From: VAZQ01 sp963725185 | GTDB lineage: Bacteria; Pseudomonadota; Alphaproteobacteria; Rhizobiales; Xanthobacteraceae | Assembly (NCBI GenBank): GCA_963725185.1 | Contig: CAVRXO010000006.1 | Coordinates: forward strand, 2,480,001 to 2,544,000 | Direction of reading: 5' to 3' | DNA length: 64,000 bases | Part shown: one piece after another, positions 35,563-50,500 of the stretch | Position numbering within the stretch: position 1 is the first letter of the stretch | How the letters are laid out: each line of letters opens with the position of its first letter | Translations under genes and position numbers: made by a program | The notes under the pieces: generated by a model | Seen by the model: only the letters and a program-made list of their open reading frames with translations | Told to the model about the DNA's origin: nothing | The model's database searches: none

Positions 35563-38500
35563 ATGTCTCAGCGTGCCAGGCCCAAGGCGACGTTGTTCGT
35601 CCGCCGAATGGCGCTCCTGTCGTCCTGCCTCATACCGCTGTGCCCCAGCCTTGCATGGGCGCAGGCGCAATCGCCCGGCAACAACATCGTCGCCAACGGC
35701 CGTACCCAGACCAGCATCCAGGTCCAGGGCACCACCACCAACATCACGACCAGCACGATCCAAGGCGGCAATGCCTACAATTCGTTCTCGAGCTTCAAGG
35801 AAGGCGCCGGAAACACCGTCAATCTCCAGGTTCCGAACTCCAGCCGCAATCTCATCAACATCGTGCGCGACAGCGCCGTCACCATCGACGGGACGCTCAA
35901 CGCCTATAAGAACGGCAGCATCGGCGGCAATGTCTATTTCGCCGATCCTTACGGGATGGTGGTCGGCAAGTCCGGGTCGATCAATGTCGGCACGCTCGGC
36001 GTCACCACCCCGACCAAGGATTTCCTCGATGGCATGATCGACGCCAAGGGCAACATCAACGACGCCGCGGCGGCGCAGCTGATGCGCGGCGACGTTCCGA
36101 TCTCATCCAGGGGCGCGGTCGTCATCCACGGCGTGATCAATGCCCGCTACGGCGTCAATATCATGGGCCAGAAAGTCGTGGTCTCGGGCCCCAGCCGCGG
36201 CGCGACGCCCCACGATGTCGCGTTCGCCGCCACCGTGAACACCGGCAAGCTCGCCCGCGGCGGCAGCATCGTCGCCCGCAATGGCTCGATCTCGATCGCG
36301 GCCGCCTCCAGCGTCAACATCGGCGGCACTCTGTATGCGGGCGGCAGCAAGCATCGGGCCGGGCAGGTCGACATCGCGGCCGGGGGCGATACGACGGTCG
36401 GGACCCCGGCGCGGATCACCGCGGCTTCCAAGCCGGGAGCGGGCACGCCCGCGGCGGCCGCGGACACCGGCGGGTCAACCGCGAGCGGGCCGGTCGTTGC
36501 GATCAATGCGGGCGGGACGACGGCGATCGCCGGCAGCCTGTCGGCTTTGACCGCCGCCGGCGGCACGCCTGGCCAGATCACGGTCACGGCGCAGGAGATC
36601 TCCGTCGCCGCGACCGCCAAGCTCGCGGCCGTGGGGGTCGGCGCGATCGACGGCGGCCATATCTCGCTCAAATCGACCGACACGACGACGGTCGCCGCCG
36701 GCGCCTCGTTTGCGGCCAATGCTTTGGGAACGGGCAACGGCGGCCTGATCGAGCTCAGCGGCAAGATCGACAAGATCGACACCGGCATCCTGATCAATCT
36801 CGGCTCGGCCGGCGGCAAGGCCGGGACGCTGCTCTTCGATCCCGACCAATTGATCATCGGTGGGATCACCTCGGGCACCAGCGTCAACGATGACGCCGTC
36901 GTCGGTGCTTCCGGAATTGCCAGCCTCTACACCAACGGCGCCAACGTCGAATTGGACGCCAACAGCTCGATCACCATCAACGGCGTTATCGATACGCGCG
37001 CCTATGCGAACGATCTGACCGCTCCGGTCACCGGTCTCCTCTCCGCCAGCAGCGTCACCTCCACCGGCAATTCCGGCTCGATCACGCTGGTCGCCCCGAC
37101 CATCACCATCGCCAGCGCCGGCGCCCTCTACGCCGATGCCAACGGCACCGGGAAGACGGCTGGCGCCGTCACGCTGACGGCGAGCACGACCAACAACATC
37201 GCCATCGGCTATGCGACCGCCGACAGCGAGATCACGATCAACGGCACGATCACCGGCGCGTCGATCACCGCCCAGGCGACCGCTCAGGCGGAGTCCGTCT
37301 ATGCGCTGAATTCCAACAATACCACTCCGGGCAACATGGCGACGACGCTCGGCCTCGCCACGCTGCTCAATCTTAGTCCGCTGAGTCTCTCGCCCGGTTA
37401 CGTGCAATCGAGCGGAACCGCCAAGGTGACGGTCGGCGGGACCGCGACGCTGACCGCCCAGTCGGGCAGCACGGGCAACATCAGCCTCACCGCCCATACG
37501 ATCGACGTCTCGTCGGATCCGGCTCTTGGTCTCAGCGCCGCCGCTTCCTTCGTTGCCGGCGGCGTCGTGGTCGGATCGACCAATGCGAACGCAAAGGTCG
37601 AGATTCAAAACGGCGCGCACGTCTCGGGCGGCGGAACCCTTAGCGTCGCGGCGACCAACGACGCCACGCTCGCCATCAAGACGGCGACAATTACCGGCTT
37701 CGGCGGCTTTCAGGGGGCACCGGTCGTCTTCTCGGTCGCCTATGGGGACAGCAGCGTCAACGCCTCGGCGCTCATCGATGCGGGCGCCAGCATCGCCATG
37801 ACCGGCGCCGGCAGCGCCGTCAGCGTCTTGGCCCGCAACGACAATTCGTTCAGCGTCGGGGCGCTGTCCTATGCCCGCACCGGCGGCGCGGTGGGCATGG
37901 CGGTCGCGATCAGCGACTTCAACAGCAATGCCACGGCCCACGTCGGCGCCAATATCGGGACTTCCGGGGCGCAGGTGGGGAACGTGACGGTCTCGGCGCA
38001 GGACGAGACCGCGACCAATCAGACCAGCGCGTCGGGCACCGTCGGTGCCGGCGCCTTTGCCGATTTTCTCACCTTGTTGTCCCAAGGCGGCGGCATTGTG
38101 AGCCAGGCTATCGGGGGCGGCGGCGTGACCCCGCCGAATGTCGGCATCGCCAGCACGCTGTTTGCTTTGAGCCCCGCCGGCAAGTCGTTGCAGACGGTCA
38201 GCTCTTCGCTGCCGCAATTCGCCGGCGCGGTGGCGTTGTCGTTCGGAACCCAGACGGCGGCGTCCAGCGTCTCGGCGGACGCCGGCGCCAGCGCCCCCGC
38301 GATCCATGCCAGCGGCAATGTCGCGATCACCAGCGACGTCACCAACTCGGCGTTCCTCAATTTGGGGACCAGCGCCGTCAACGTCTCCAAGGACCCCACG
38401 ACGGTCAATCCCTCGGCCTCGTTGGCGCTTTCGGTGGGGGTCGCTTACGCGGACATCACGCATAATTCCTCGGCCGTCGTCGGCCCCAACGTGACGATCG

Positions 38501-41500
38501 ACGCGGGCCAGATCGGCGTCGCGGCTTCGTCGTCGATTCCCTCGCCCATAGAGAATATCGACTGGAACGATTTCAACTCGGTTTTCAACGGGGTGCTGGC
38601 CAACAAAGCCATCGTCACGACGGGCTCGAACGCGGCCTCGGCCTCGAGCGGCCTGGGCCTCGCCGGCTCGTTCAACTTCGCCAACTTCACGACCAACACC
38701 ACCGCCTGGGTGGGCGATGGCGCGACGCTCAATGCGACCTCTACGTCCAGCGGCACCACCTGGACGGCGGATCTATCGAGCCTGGATCCCAAGTCGAGCG
38801 GGCCGGACATCCCGACCACCTTCAGCAACGTCGTCTCGGTGGTTGCGACCACCCTGCATGAGACGATCAACGTCGATGGCAATGCGGGCCTGCTCGGCGG
38901 CAATGTGGCGAACGGAGCCGCCGCCATCGGCGGTTCGTTCAGCATGGTGACCGACAACGCCAATACCTATGCGGGCATAGCCCAGGGCGCGTCGATCACC
39001 AGCGGCAACCAGGTCTACGTCAACGCGCAGTCTTTTGCCCGCATCGTCAACGCCTCGCCCACCAATGGCGCCGGCGACGGCATCAACATCAGCGGACTGA
39101 TCGACCTGTTCTTCTTGAACGACGATACCAGCGCCTCGATCAGCAACAAGGCGCAGGTCACGTCCAACTCGGTGACGGTCAACGCCGCCGAGACGCTGGG
39201 CGTCTATTCGGTCGCGGGTGACATCACGATCAGCGGTTCGTCGGGCTTCGGCGTCGCCATCACCTATGTGGACCTCGCCGCCAATACCCACGCCTTTATC
39301 GGCGACAACTCGACGGTGGTGGGAACCGACATCGACCCCAACCGCGCCATCGTGCCGAGCGCCGCCGGCTATGTCGACACCGGAATGCTCGACGTTCTCG
39401 CCAAAACCAGCGGCAACGTCATCAACGCTTCGCTGGTGTCGGAAAACGTCGATAGCGGCGCGCCCAATACCCCACCTCCCATTCCCTCGGGCTCGCCCGC
39501 CGCCGCCATCCTGGGGGTCGCCCAGCAAGCCGTCACCGCCAGCGTCGCCATCTCCCTGGCGGGCGCCTCGGCGGTGACCAATTCGGCGCTCGACACCGAG
39601 GCCTATATCAATGGCGCGACGGTGAACTTTCACGGCTCGTCGTCGTCGCCCTCGGTCGAGGTCCAGGCCGCCGACGACGCGTTGATCGTCAGTGGCAGCG
39701 GCGGAGCCGCCATCACGCTGCAAGGTTCGCCGCGCCCCACGTCCGGTGCCTTGTCGGGCGCCATATCGGTCGAAGCGAGCAGCAACACCACGCTCGCCTA
39801 TATCGAGTCCTCGACGGTGAGCATCGGCTCGGTCGACGTCGCGGCCTTGACCGGCGGGCTGAACGTGGTCGTCGGCCTCGGCCTGTCGGTCAACGCGACC
39901 TTCGGCGGAGCGTCCGGCAGCCTGGCCGGATCCGTGTCGGTCGCCAAGATCACCGACCGGGTAGCGGGCTATATCGACAACTCGACCGTTTCGGGCAGCG
40001 GCGACGCGATCGTGCTGGCCGAGCAGGACACCGAGGTCGGCATCGGCGGCGGCGCCTTCTTCCTCGGCGGCAAGGCCGGCTTCGGCCTTGCCCTCACCTA
40101 TCTGGACGTCCAGAACCCGAGCGCCGGGCCCGCCACCGACGCCCACATATCCAACTCGGCCGTCACCGGCTTCACCGACATCGACGTCATCGCCACGGCG
40201 CCGCAAATCATCTATTCGGGCGCCGCCACGGGCGGCACCAACATTTCGGCGAGCCTGGGCGGCTCGTTCATCTTCAACACTTTGGACGCCACCACCTCGG
40301 CGACGATCTCGAATTCCGGCGCGACCGCTCCCGCGATCACGGCAAACCAGAACGTCAGCGTCATCGCCTCGACGGACCCGAACAATATTGCCACCCAGGC
40401 CAACCAGGTCTTCCTGAGCAGCAACTCGCAATCCTCGATCTTCAAGGCCAATTTCGCCGCCGATCCCAACAATTCGTCGGCCTCCGACCAGACCGACGGC
40501 GCGCTCCTGGCCGGCCAGTCGGCGGCAATCGTATCCATCGCCGGCATTATCGAAGCCGGCGCGGGCACGGCCGTCGGCGTCTCCGTGATCGACAACACCA
40601 TCGACAACTCGCATGTGGCGAGCGTCAGCGGCGTTACGGTCTCGGCGCAGAACGCAATGCTGGTGGCGGCCAACGACTCCAGCACGATCCTGGCGGTGGC
40701 GGTGGGCATCGGCGCCTCCACCGGCGGCTATGCGGGCGAGGGCGCTGCCGTCACCAACACGATCACCGGCGGCGCCAGCGCCTCGGTCGGCGCCACCGGG
40801 CTCGCGGCCGCGACCACGATCGGCGGCACGGCAGCGGGCGCCGCGGTCGGCGCGCTCACCGTCAGCGCGACCAACTCCTCGAAGATCACCGGCATTGCGC
40901 TCACCGGAAGCTTCTCGGAGAACGGTTCCGCCGGCGTCGCGGTTTCGCTCAACGATATTGAGACGACGACCTCGGCATCGATCGAGTCGGCGAACGTCCG
41001 CACCACCTACAATTCGATCGAAAGCTTTGCCACCGGCGACGTCATCGTCGAAAGCGCCTCGACCGGCAGCATCTTGTCGGTCGCTGCCGGCGTCGCCGCC
41101 GCCGCCAGCGGCTTCGGGGGTGACGGTTCGGTCGCGACCAATACGGAAAAGAGCAACGTCACGGCGTCGGTCGACAACTCGACGCTGTTTGCCACCAACA
41201 ACGCCGCCGTGCTGGCCGGAAGCGACAATGCGGTCAACGCGATCTCCGGCGCCGCCGGCATCGGGCTTTCCACCGCCGGCATCGGCATTGCGGTGACCGT
41301 CAATACGATCGGAGGGACGCGAACGGACGGCGGCGCCGGCGGCAAGACCACGGCGACGATCACCTCCAGCACCGTCGACGCCGAGGCGCAGGGACAGGAC
41401 ACGCTGGAGATCGTCGACGGCGTGCTGGTCGGCGATATCGTGGTGGGCGTTTCGCCGACGCTGACGTCCTCGGCGCCGGAATCGCCGTCGAGCTCGGTCG

Positions 41501-44500
41501 CCCCGAGCACGCTGCCGAATCTCGGCCGGAACGTTCGGCTCGACCAGGGCATCGCCGACGTCGCCGCCTCGATCGATACGTCCGTCGTGACCGCGGTGAC
41601 GCTCGGCGTCAGCACGGGCTTGGCGGCCGGGGTCAATTCCGTGACCACCACGATGGGCGGCGACACCGAGGCGACGGTCAGCGGCTCCCATCTCGATATG
41701 AATCTGCCGAGCTCGATCGCCGCGGCCGGGATCGACGTGTCGGCGCACAGCGTGTCCTTCGCCAATAATTTCGCCTATGCGGTCGCGCTCTCCACCGGCA
41801 ACCTCGCCGGCGCCGTCACTCTCGTCATCAACTCGATGAACCGGACGACGAATGCCGCGATCACCACGACCAATATCGGCAACTCCGCGACGACGCCGGA
41901 CGGCGTCACGACGCTCTATGCGGCTGGGCCCATAACGGTCGAAGCCAGCGGCTGGGAGGCGACGGCGGGCGAGGCGATCGGGGCCGCCGGATCCTCCTCG
42001 GGCGGCGCCGCCGGCTCGGCCTTGAGCAACACCTTCACCGCGAGCACGACGGCTTCCCTCGATCACGGCTCGATCATCGCGCAGAGCCTTGCGGTGACCG
42101 CCAACGGCACCGACGGATTCTTTGGCGCGACCGGAGCGGGCGCCGCCGGCGAAACCGCCGGTATCGGCGCCAGCGTGCTTGTCACGACCAGCAAGGCGAC
42201 GACACAGGCGAGCGTCGGCGATACCAGCCCGACGAGCGCGGCCACCACGCTCACGCTCAGCGGACCGCTGACCGTCGCGGCGGCGACCACGACCGATGTG
42301 ACGAGCTACGTGATCGTCGGCGCCATCGGAGGCACCGCCGGCATTGCCGCCCAGTTCTCCGGCGTCATCGTCGGGAACACGACCGAGGCCGCGCTCGACA
42401 ATACCAGCGTCACGATCGCCAACGCGCTCGCCGCCAACGCCGCCGTCAACGTCGCGTCGCAAGAGACCGACGACATCGATCCGGTCGTCGGCGGCGGCGC
42501 GGCGGGGGGCTCGGCCGGCATCGGGGCCAGCGTCAATCTCGTGATGCTCAAGAGCGACGACCAGGCCTGGATGGTTGGAGACACTGTCTCCACGCCGGGC
42601 GCGGTCAACGTGACATCGCTGTCGACGCGCGACGTCAATCCGATCGCCGTCACCGCGGGTCTTGGCGGCCAGGTCGGGACTCTCCGGCACGGTCGGCGTC
42701 GTCCTGGTCGGTTCCGGCGCCAGCAGCGCCGAGCTTGGTGTGCTGAACGCCGGCGGCACGCTGAGCAGCGCCGACGGCTCGGCATCAACCGATCTGGTGA
42801 CCGAGGTCGCCGGCGGCGTCGACGGCATTTCAGCCGAAATTGTGGCTGGCAGCGTGACTGCCGGCTCGGTCGATGTCGCCGCGACCAGCAAGCTGGCGGT
42901 CAGGAATATCGTCGGCGCGCTCGGCATCGGCGTCGGCACCGCCGGCGTCGGCGCCGGCATCGGTTACACGGACGTCAAGCAAAACATCACCGCCGAGGCC
43001 GATAGCGGCAGCATCACGGCGCCGGCGGTGACGATCAGCGCGCTGGCGCAGGATCATTCCGGCGGCGACGCCTCGCGGACGCTGGGCGCCGCCGGCGGCG
43101 GCGGACTTTACTTCGGGGCCGGCGCGGCGGTTGCGGTCTCGACCCTCAACAACACCATCGTCGCGGAATTGAGCTCGCGGACGGACGGCGGCTCGACCGG
43201 CGCCGCCTCGGGCACGATCGCGATCGGCGCCAGCGACAGCTCGACGGTCGAGTCCGATGCCTATGGGGCCGCCGGCGGGGCGGTGGGATTGGGCGCCGCC
43301 GTCGGTACGGCGACCAAGACCAGCACGATCACCGCCGACATCGCGTCCTCCACGACCGTGACGAATTTCGCCAGCGTCATGGTGATGGCGGGGGGAACCG
43401 GTACCGTCACGTCGAGCGCGATCGCCGGCGCGGCCGGCTTAATCGGGGGTTCGGGCGCCGCCGCCACCTCGACCGATACCGAGACGGTGACCGCGGATGT
43501 CGGGAGCAGCTCCAGCATTTCTGCGGATGGCGCCGGCGTGCTCGTCTCCGCGGCCTCAACGCCGCAGCTTTCCTCGTCTGCCATCGGCGTGGCCGTCGGC
43601 GCCGGCATCGGCATGGGCGCCTCGGTGGCGATGTCGAACGCTACCGTCCAGGTCACGGCCGATGTCGGCAACAACGCCACGATCTCGGGCGGCGCTCTCA
43701 CCATCAGCGCGCTCGCCGCCGTCCCGGCGTCCGGCAACACCACCTATGCGTCGTCGATCGCGGCCGGCGGCGGCCTGCTCTATGGCCTCCAGGCCACCTA
43801 TTCGCAGGCGTCCGAAGATGCCACCGTCAACGCCTACGGGGGCACGGGCCTGACGCTGCCCTCGGCCAATGTCACGATCGCGGCCGAAAACGACAGCAGC
43901 CAGGACGCGACGGCGACCGGCGTCGCGGTCGGTTACATCGGCGCCGGCGCAACCGTTACGCAGACCTCGTCCGACGCCCATACGGCTGCCTATCTGGGTG
44001 CGGGCGCGATCACGGTCGCATCGAATCTCGGCGTTCTGTCGATCACCGCGACCGGCAACGACAGCAACACGGCCAGCTCAACAGCGGGCTCGGGCGGGGT
44101 CATCGCCGGCGCCGCGGCCGTGGCGACCACCAGCACCACCAGCACCACGACCGCGACCCTCTACGGCAACGGAACCACGGATACCCTCTATTTCGGCGGT
44201 TTGGGCATCAATGCAACGCATACCACCAACTATTCGGACAATGGCGACGCCTATCAGGCTTCCGCCGTCGGGGCGAGCGGCGGCAACGGGACCAATACGG
44301 TGGTCTCGAACGTCACCGCCGAGGTGGGCACCAATTTGATCGTCAATTCGGCCGCCGGCGACATGAACGTGATCGCGTCCGACTACGTCATCGAGACCAG
44401 CGGCGGCGCGCGCGCGGGATCGGGAGGCATCGCGGCCGGCGCCGCAACGCTGAGCGACTCGACCGTCACGCAAAACGTCACCGTGAACATCGACAGCGGG

Positions 44501-47500
44501 ACGATCTTCAGCCTCAACGACGATCCGTCGTCCTCGACGGCCAAGATCAACATCGAGGCCTATAACAGCCTCCAGACCGTCGACACGGTGAGCCTTACCG
44601 CGGCCGGCTTGTTCGCCGGCGGCGGGGCCCAATCCGACCTGACGGCGACCGCCAACGTCGCGATCAATATCTCGGCCAGCGAGCTCTTCAGCGCCGGCGA
44701 TCTCGATATCGGCACCGCATCCCAGATGCTGGCCGCCAACGACGCCAACGCCAATCTCTACGGCCTCGTCTCCGGCGCCGGCGCCAGCACCAACACCTCG
44801 CTGACCGCCAACCAGAACGTGAGCATCGGCGCCTCGACCCTCGAGGCCTGGGGCCTGATCAATATCTATGCCGGCCAAAGCGGCGACGGCGACAATGCCA
44901 ATGGCATCAATACCAGCACCCTGACCGCCGACGCGACCACCACCGTCTACAACTACGCCCTCATCCCGATCTCGGCGAAATACAAGGGCTCGGCCACGGC
45001 TGACGATTATACCACCCTTACATTGGCGACCGGCTCGCAGGTTCTCGGCGTGAACAATGTGTTCATCGGGGCGACGCAGGGCTCCGTGACCGCCAACGGC
45101 AAGGGGACGAACTACAATCCCTATCTCTCGCTCTTCAGCACCGAGAACCACGACGACAACAGCAGCACCGACGGCAGCGGCAATGTCGTCCTCAACGGCG
45201 TGGTGGCGGCCGGCATCCATAATCAAGAGCTGGTCACGATCGCCCTCAACGGCACGGTGTCGTTGTCGTCCGGCGGCTCGCCCTACGGGCTCGCCCTCGA
45301 GCTGGTCAACAGCCCGTCCGATTTCAGCCCGATCGTGAGCTACAACCACCAGAAGGTTCAATACGCGAACATCGGCAGCTTCAATCCCTATCAGGAAATC
45401 CTGACGGAGATTTCCCAGCTGAGCGGATTGACGACGGCACAGGTCGACGCCCAGCTGCAGAGCGGCAGCCCGACCATAACGGCGATCAACGATGACGCGG
45501 CCGGCGACGTCCAACGGCAGATCAACACGCTGATCCAGCAGGCTCCCTTCGCCGCCAATGCGTCGGGCTCGGCCTATGCTTTCGGCGACATCCTGGTTTC
45601 CGCGGGCAACGTCTCGATATTGGCCCAGACGCTGAGCGGAGCGATCGTCAACCATGTGACGCCCTCCGTCACCGCGAGAGATTCCGCGAAGATCGACTTT
45701 GAGAACCAGGGCTTGCAATTCCTCGACCTGTCGAACCTGACGGTGACGGGCGTCTCCGGCGGTCACATCACCTTCACGGGCAGCGCCTCCAGCTCCAGCG
45801 TCACGCAGTCCTCGACCCAGGGAATCACCTTCTCGGAGGATCTTTCGGGGTTGATTCCTTCGATCATCGTGAATGCGAGCTATAACCGCGTGAACAATGC
45901 TGGCCAGGGCATCGACCAGAATGGCAATCTGCTGCAGACGACGCCCGACATCTATTTCAACGGCGCCGTCGAGAATATCAACGGCCTGCTCAATATCACC
46001 AACCAGCTCGGCAATGTGGTCGCGACCCAGACATTCGACGCGGCGACGATCCAGATGCTGGTTCCCAACGGCAGCTTCACCTTCAACGGCGGCGCCGGCA
46101 GCATCTACAGCACCAACAACGCCGTGGCCTCGCAGTGGAGCCACACCGAGTATCGGCCGACCGATCTTACCACCGCGGTCGACGCGGTAGCGACTTGGCT
46201 GGGGACCTACGGCGATCTGATGGAGAACGGCGGCAATGCTTATACCCAGTATTGGGATTGCTGCAGCAACAGCGGAGGCAATCTCGTCAACGCCACGGTT
46301 ACCAACTATGGCTCGAACGCGAGCACCGTTTTCACGGCGCGGCTCATAAACGAGTATTACGATGGTGGCGGCCAGGTGGTTTCGGCGATCTTCCTGCCGA
46401 TGGGCTATGTCAACAACGACACCAGCGCCAACACCGTCGGCAACGAGCCCTGGGAGCGCGGCAACTATGAAGGCCAAGCCTATTCGGCCCATGATTCGGG
46501 CCCGTTCAATTGCAGCGGCTGCGGCGTATTCTTCACGACTATCAATATCCAGAACCAGGCGATCAACGGCGTCACGGCCACCGCCGCCGTCAACCCGCCC
46601 GCGAGCGTTCCCGTAATCGAGGGCAAGGCGATCATTCTTTCCGCCTCGGTTCTCAATATCAACGGGACGATCCAGAGCGGCCACAGCAGCAATTTCTCGG
46701 TCAATATCGGGGCCAACGCCCAGAACGTGATCAACTTCGTCCTCGACAATGCGCCGGTGCTCGCCGCCGCAAAGCGAAACGCGGCCAGCGGGAACTACCT
46801 CGATCTGAGCCCCTACATCACGACCGTGGGTGCCGGCGACACGCAAATCGACGCCAAGTACGACGCGCTCACCAACCAGATCCTGTTGAACAATGTGGTG
46901 CAGGGCTCGGGCGGCTATGTCTACCTGAACGGCAAGATCATCAGCACCTCGACCAGCGGGAGTGCGCAGGGAAGCATCATCGTCAATGGCGGGGCCGGCA
47001 CCGTCACCGTCAACAACAGCACCGGCGTCGAGCTCGTCACCAACACCATCAACACCGGCGTCAGCGCCGCCAGCGTCGTCGAGATCGTCGACCAGAACAA
47101 GAACCTGACGACGTGGTACGTCTATAACGCCGGCGCGAGCGCCAATCAGCAGGTCAGCGTCTATACCGAGGCCGGGGTCAGCAACACCAGCTACAAATCG
47201 GCCAATCTGCAGAGCACCGGAGCCAACTCGGGTCTGTCGTACGCTCCGATGGCCAACCAGCTCTACCAATGGGTCGACACGACCACGCTGACCCGCTCGG
47301 TCGGGGACAATCCCGCGGCGTTCGGCTGGAACTTCAGCGGCGTGTCGGCCAATGCACCGACCTACCCCTACAGCGAGACCACGAGCCTGACGACGGGGTC
47401 GCAGTCGACCAACTACCAGGAGACGGTGAGCGCGACCGGCAGCTACACGCAGTATGACGTCGGCACTGGCAGCCACAAGTGTTGCGGCTCCGACTTCAAC

Positions 47501-50500
47501 GGCGACTGGTATCAACGGATCTACAACGACCTGACCTTGACCCTGACGAATTCCGTCAAGGCCTCCTACCCGATCAGCATCTCCTTCAACGGCGGCGGCA
47601 CCAGCACCGTCAGCGTCACCTCCAATGCCAGCGTCCTGGTCAATGGATCGATCAACAATCTGCAGGGCGCCACGAGCATCAACGCGACCGGCGCCGGCTC
47701 CGCGATCCTGAACGGCGCCAACCCCTTGGTGTCCGGCACTTCGGTCACGCTCAACGCGCCCGGCGGCATTGCCGCGATCGGCGCCCCCTTGCCGGTGCAG
47801 GTCTATGGCGGCACGCTTTCGGCGACCTCGGTCGACAACGACATCGCCATCGCGGCGACGGGCAGTCTTTCCATCATCCAGGTGAAGGCCAATCCGGCGA
47901 CGCCGGGGAATGCGCCGCAGGGGAATATCTTCATATCGGCGACCGGCGACATCACGTCGGCCTCCGCCTACAACGTCGGCACCCCGATCGTGGTCGGCAA
48001 GTCGATCGAGATCGATTCCTCGGGCGGCGCCGTCGGAGCGGTGTCGAGCACCGACAGCCACGGCTCGCCCATCCTCACCAATATCAATCCGCTGGTGATC
48101 GAGGCGACGCCGACGCTGCTCGCCAACGGTACGCTCGATGGCGGCCTGCTCAACAGCAGCTCCTCGACCGGCGCCTATATCGTGCAATCGACCGGCGATC
48201 TGCGGCTCGGCGCGATCACCTCCAGCGGGCCGGTCTTCCTCGCAGCGGCCGCATCGGATGGCCAAACGGCCAACATCCTCAACGGCCAAGCGATCGGCGG
48301 CCTGACGGCGGCGCAGACCGCCTATCTGAAGAATGTCTGGAACAGCCTCGACCTGCTGTCCGGCTCGGGCGCCGCCGCCGTGAGCGCCTACGAGTCGGTG
48401 ATCAACGGCGCCTACAACGACTATTGGCAGTTGCGCAACCTCGCCTTCGGCGATGGCCAGGACTACAGCATCACCGCGCAGGGGTCGGCCGTGATCGCGG
48501 CGCAACTCGCCGCCGAGACCGGCGCTGATCCGAGCACGATTTCGCCGGCGCAAATCCAGGCGGAAGCGACCACGCGCTTCCAGAAGGACGAATATCTGCT
48601 CGGCCTCCAGACGCCGGCCCAGCTCGGCGTTTCGCTCGACACGCTGTTCGGCACCGCCGCCGGTCAGACGAGCCAATTCCAGCCCGCCGTGTCGACACCG
48701 GCACTGACGACGGCGCTGGGGACGTATAGCTCGAGCTTCAGCTATCAATTGCCGACCGGGCCGCTCTACACGAGCCTGACCTCGGGCTCGCAATGGAGCT
48801 TGGATCAGCTCACCTACACGGTCAGCGCCAGCGCCAATCCCGCCAACGCCGCGCCGCCGCCGTCGATCCAGGGACTGCCGCTCAACATCAGCGCGCGGCA
48901 GGTCATGCTGTATGCGCCGACCGGCGCGATCGGCAGCCTGGCGGCGCCGCAGACCTTCTCCTTCACCAGCGTGGATGATTCCTCGCTCACCAGCGCCGAT
49001 AAGGCGCTGCTGGCTTCGGCCGGCCCAGGGCAATTGTCGGTCACGACCACGACGGTCAACAACATCCAGGAATATACGGTGAGCGTGGCGCAGGCGAGCC
49101 TGATCATCGTCAGCCCGCTCGGGCCGGTGTCGGCCAAGGCGCAATCGCAGATCTATCTCGGCAGCGCCACCGACATGCTGCTTGGCGGAATCGCCAACGC
49201 CACGTTTGGACCGATCACGGCGGCCATCTCGGCCGGGGTGCAGACCACCTCCGGCGGCAACATCCGTCTCGACGCCGTGGGCAGCATTCTCGGCGGCGTC
49301 GCCAATCAGGTGGCGATCTCCGGCAATGTCGCGGATCTGACCTTGATCGCCGAGACCGGCAGCATCGGCCAGGCGCCGGCGGCCGGAACGAATCCCGCGA
49401 CAAATCCCAACGCGCTGCTGCTGGCTCTGTCCGGCTCGCCGGTCGGCCAGCTCGATCAAGCCGTGTCGGCGCAGGGCATCTACCTCAATCAGACGACCGG
49501 CGACCTCATACTCGGCAACATCAACGGCGGCAGCGGCTCCGCCGGCATCGTCCAGCTGGCGGCTTACGGCAGCATCTATGCGGAGCCGCAGTTCACCGAC
49601 CGCAGCTCCGTGCATATCATCGGCTCGGCGCTCGATTTGCGCGCCGGCGGCAGCGTCAGCTTCAACGGCGCCACGTTCCAGCCGCTGCAAGTCCAGATTT
49701 CGGGCGCGGTCACCGGCAGCGCCGGCGGCGCTATGACCATCCTGAGCCCGGCCAGCGATCTCACGGTCGGGCAGGCGGGCACCTACGGGGTGCTCACGTC
49801 CGGCGGCGCCCTGACCCTGGATACGCCCCCCGGCGCGCTCACCATCTATGCCGACGTGACCAGCACCGGTGCGCTGCAGCTGCTCGCCAATGGGGCGGCG
49901 ACTTTCGCGGCCGGGACCAGCGGGGCGCCGATCGTCGCATCCTCGACGTCCGGCTCCGTCACCCTGGCCGCGGGGACGCTTTCCATGGGTGCCTATTCGG
50001 GCATCGATGCTGCCGGCACGATCTCCATAACGACCACGGGCGACGCGACGCTCGGTCAGCTCGACTCCTCCGACGCTCCGGCGACGGCGCATACGACCGT
50101 GATCAGCGTCGCCGCGGGCGGCGTCGGCAGCGCCGGCGGCATTCTCAGCAACGGCGATGGTCGAATCAACATCCTCGCCAGCGCGCCCAATGCGGCGGTC
50201 AGCCTGCAGGCCGGTGGCGGCATCGGCTCGACGTCGCTGCTGACGACCGGGACCACCGCAACTGCGCTCGGGGTCGAGACGCCGTGGCTGGCGGTCAATG
50301 CCGACCAGATGACCACTGCTCCAAATACATACGCGCTCGGCGACGTGTCGCTGACCCTCACCGGCACGACCCATATCCCGACTTTGGCGGTGCCGGGCGG
50401 CAGCGCCACCGTGCTGGGCAACTTGGCGATCACGATCGACAGCTTGACCGCGGCCACCACGGTCGGCGTGACGTCGACCGGCGGGGCGCTGACATTGGGC

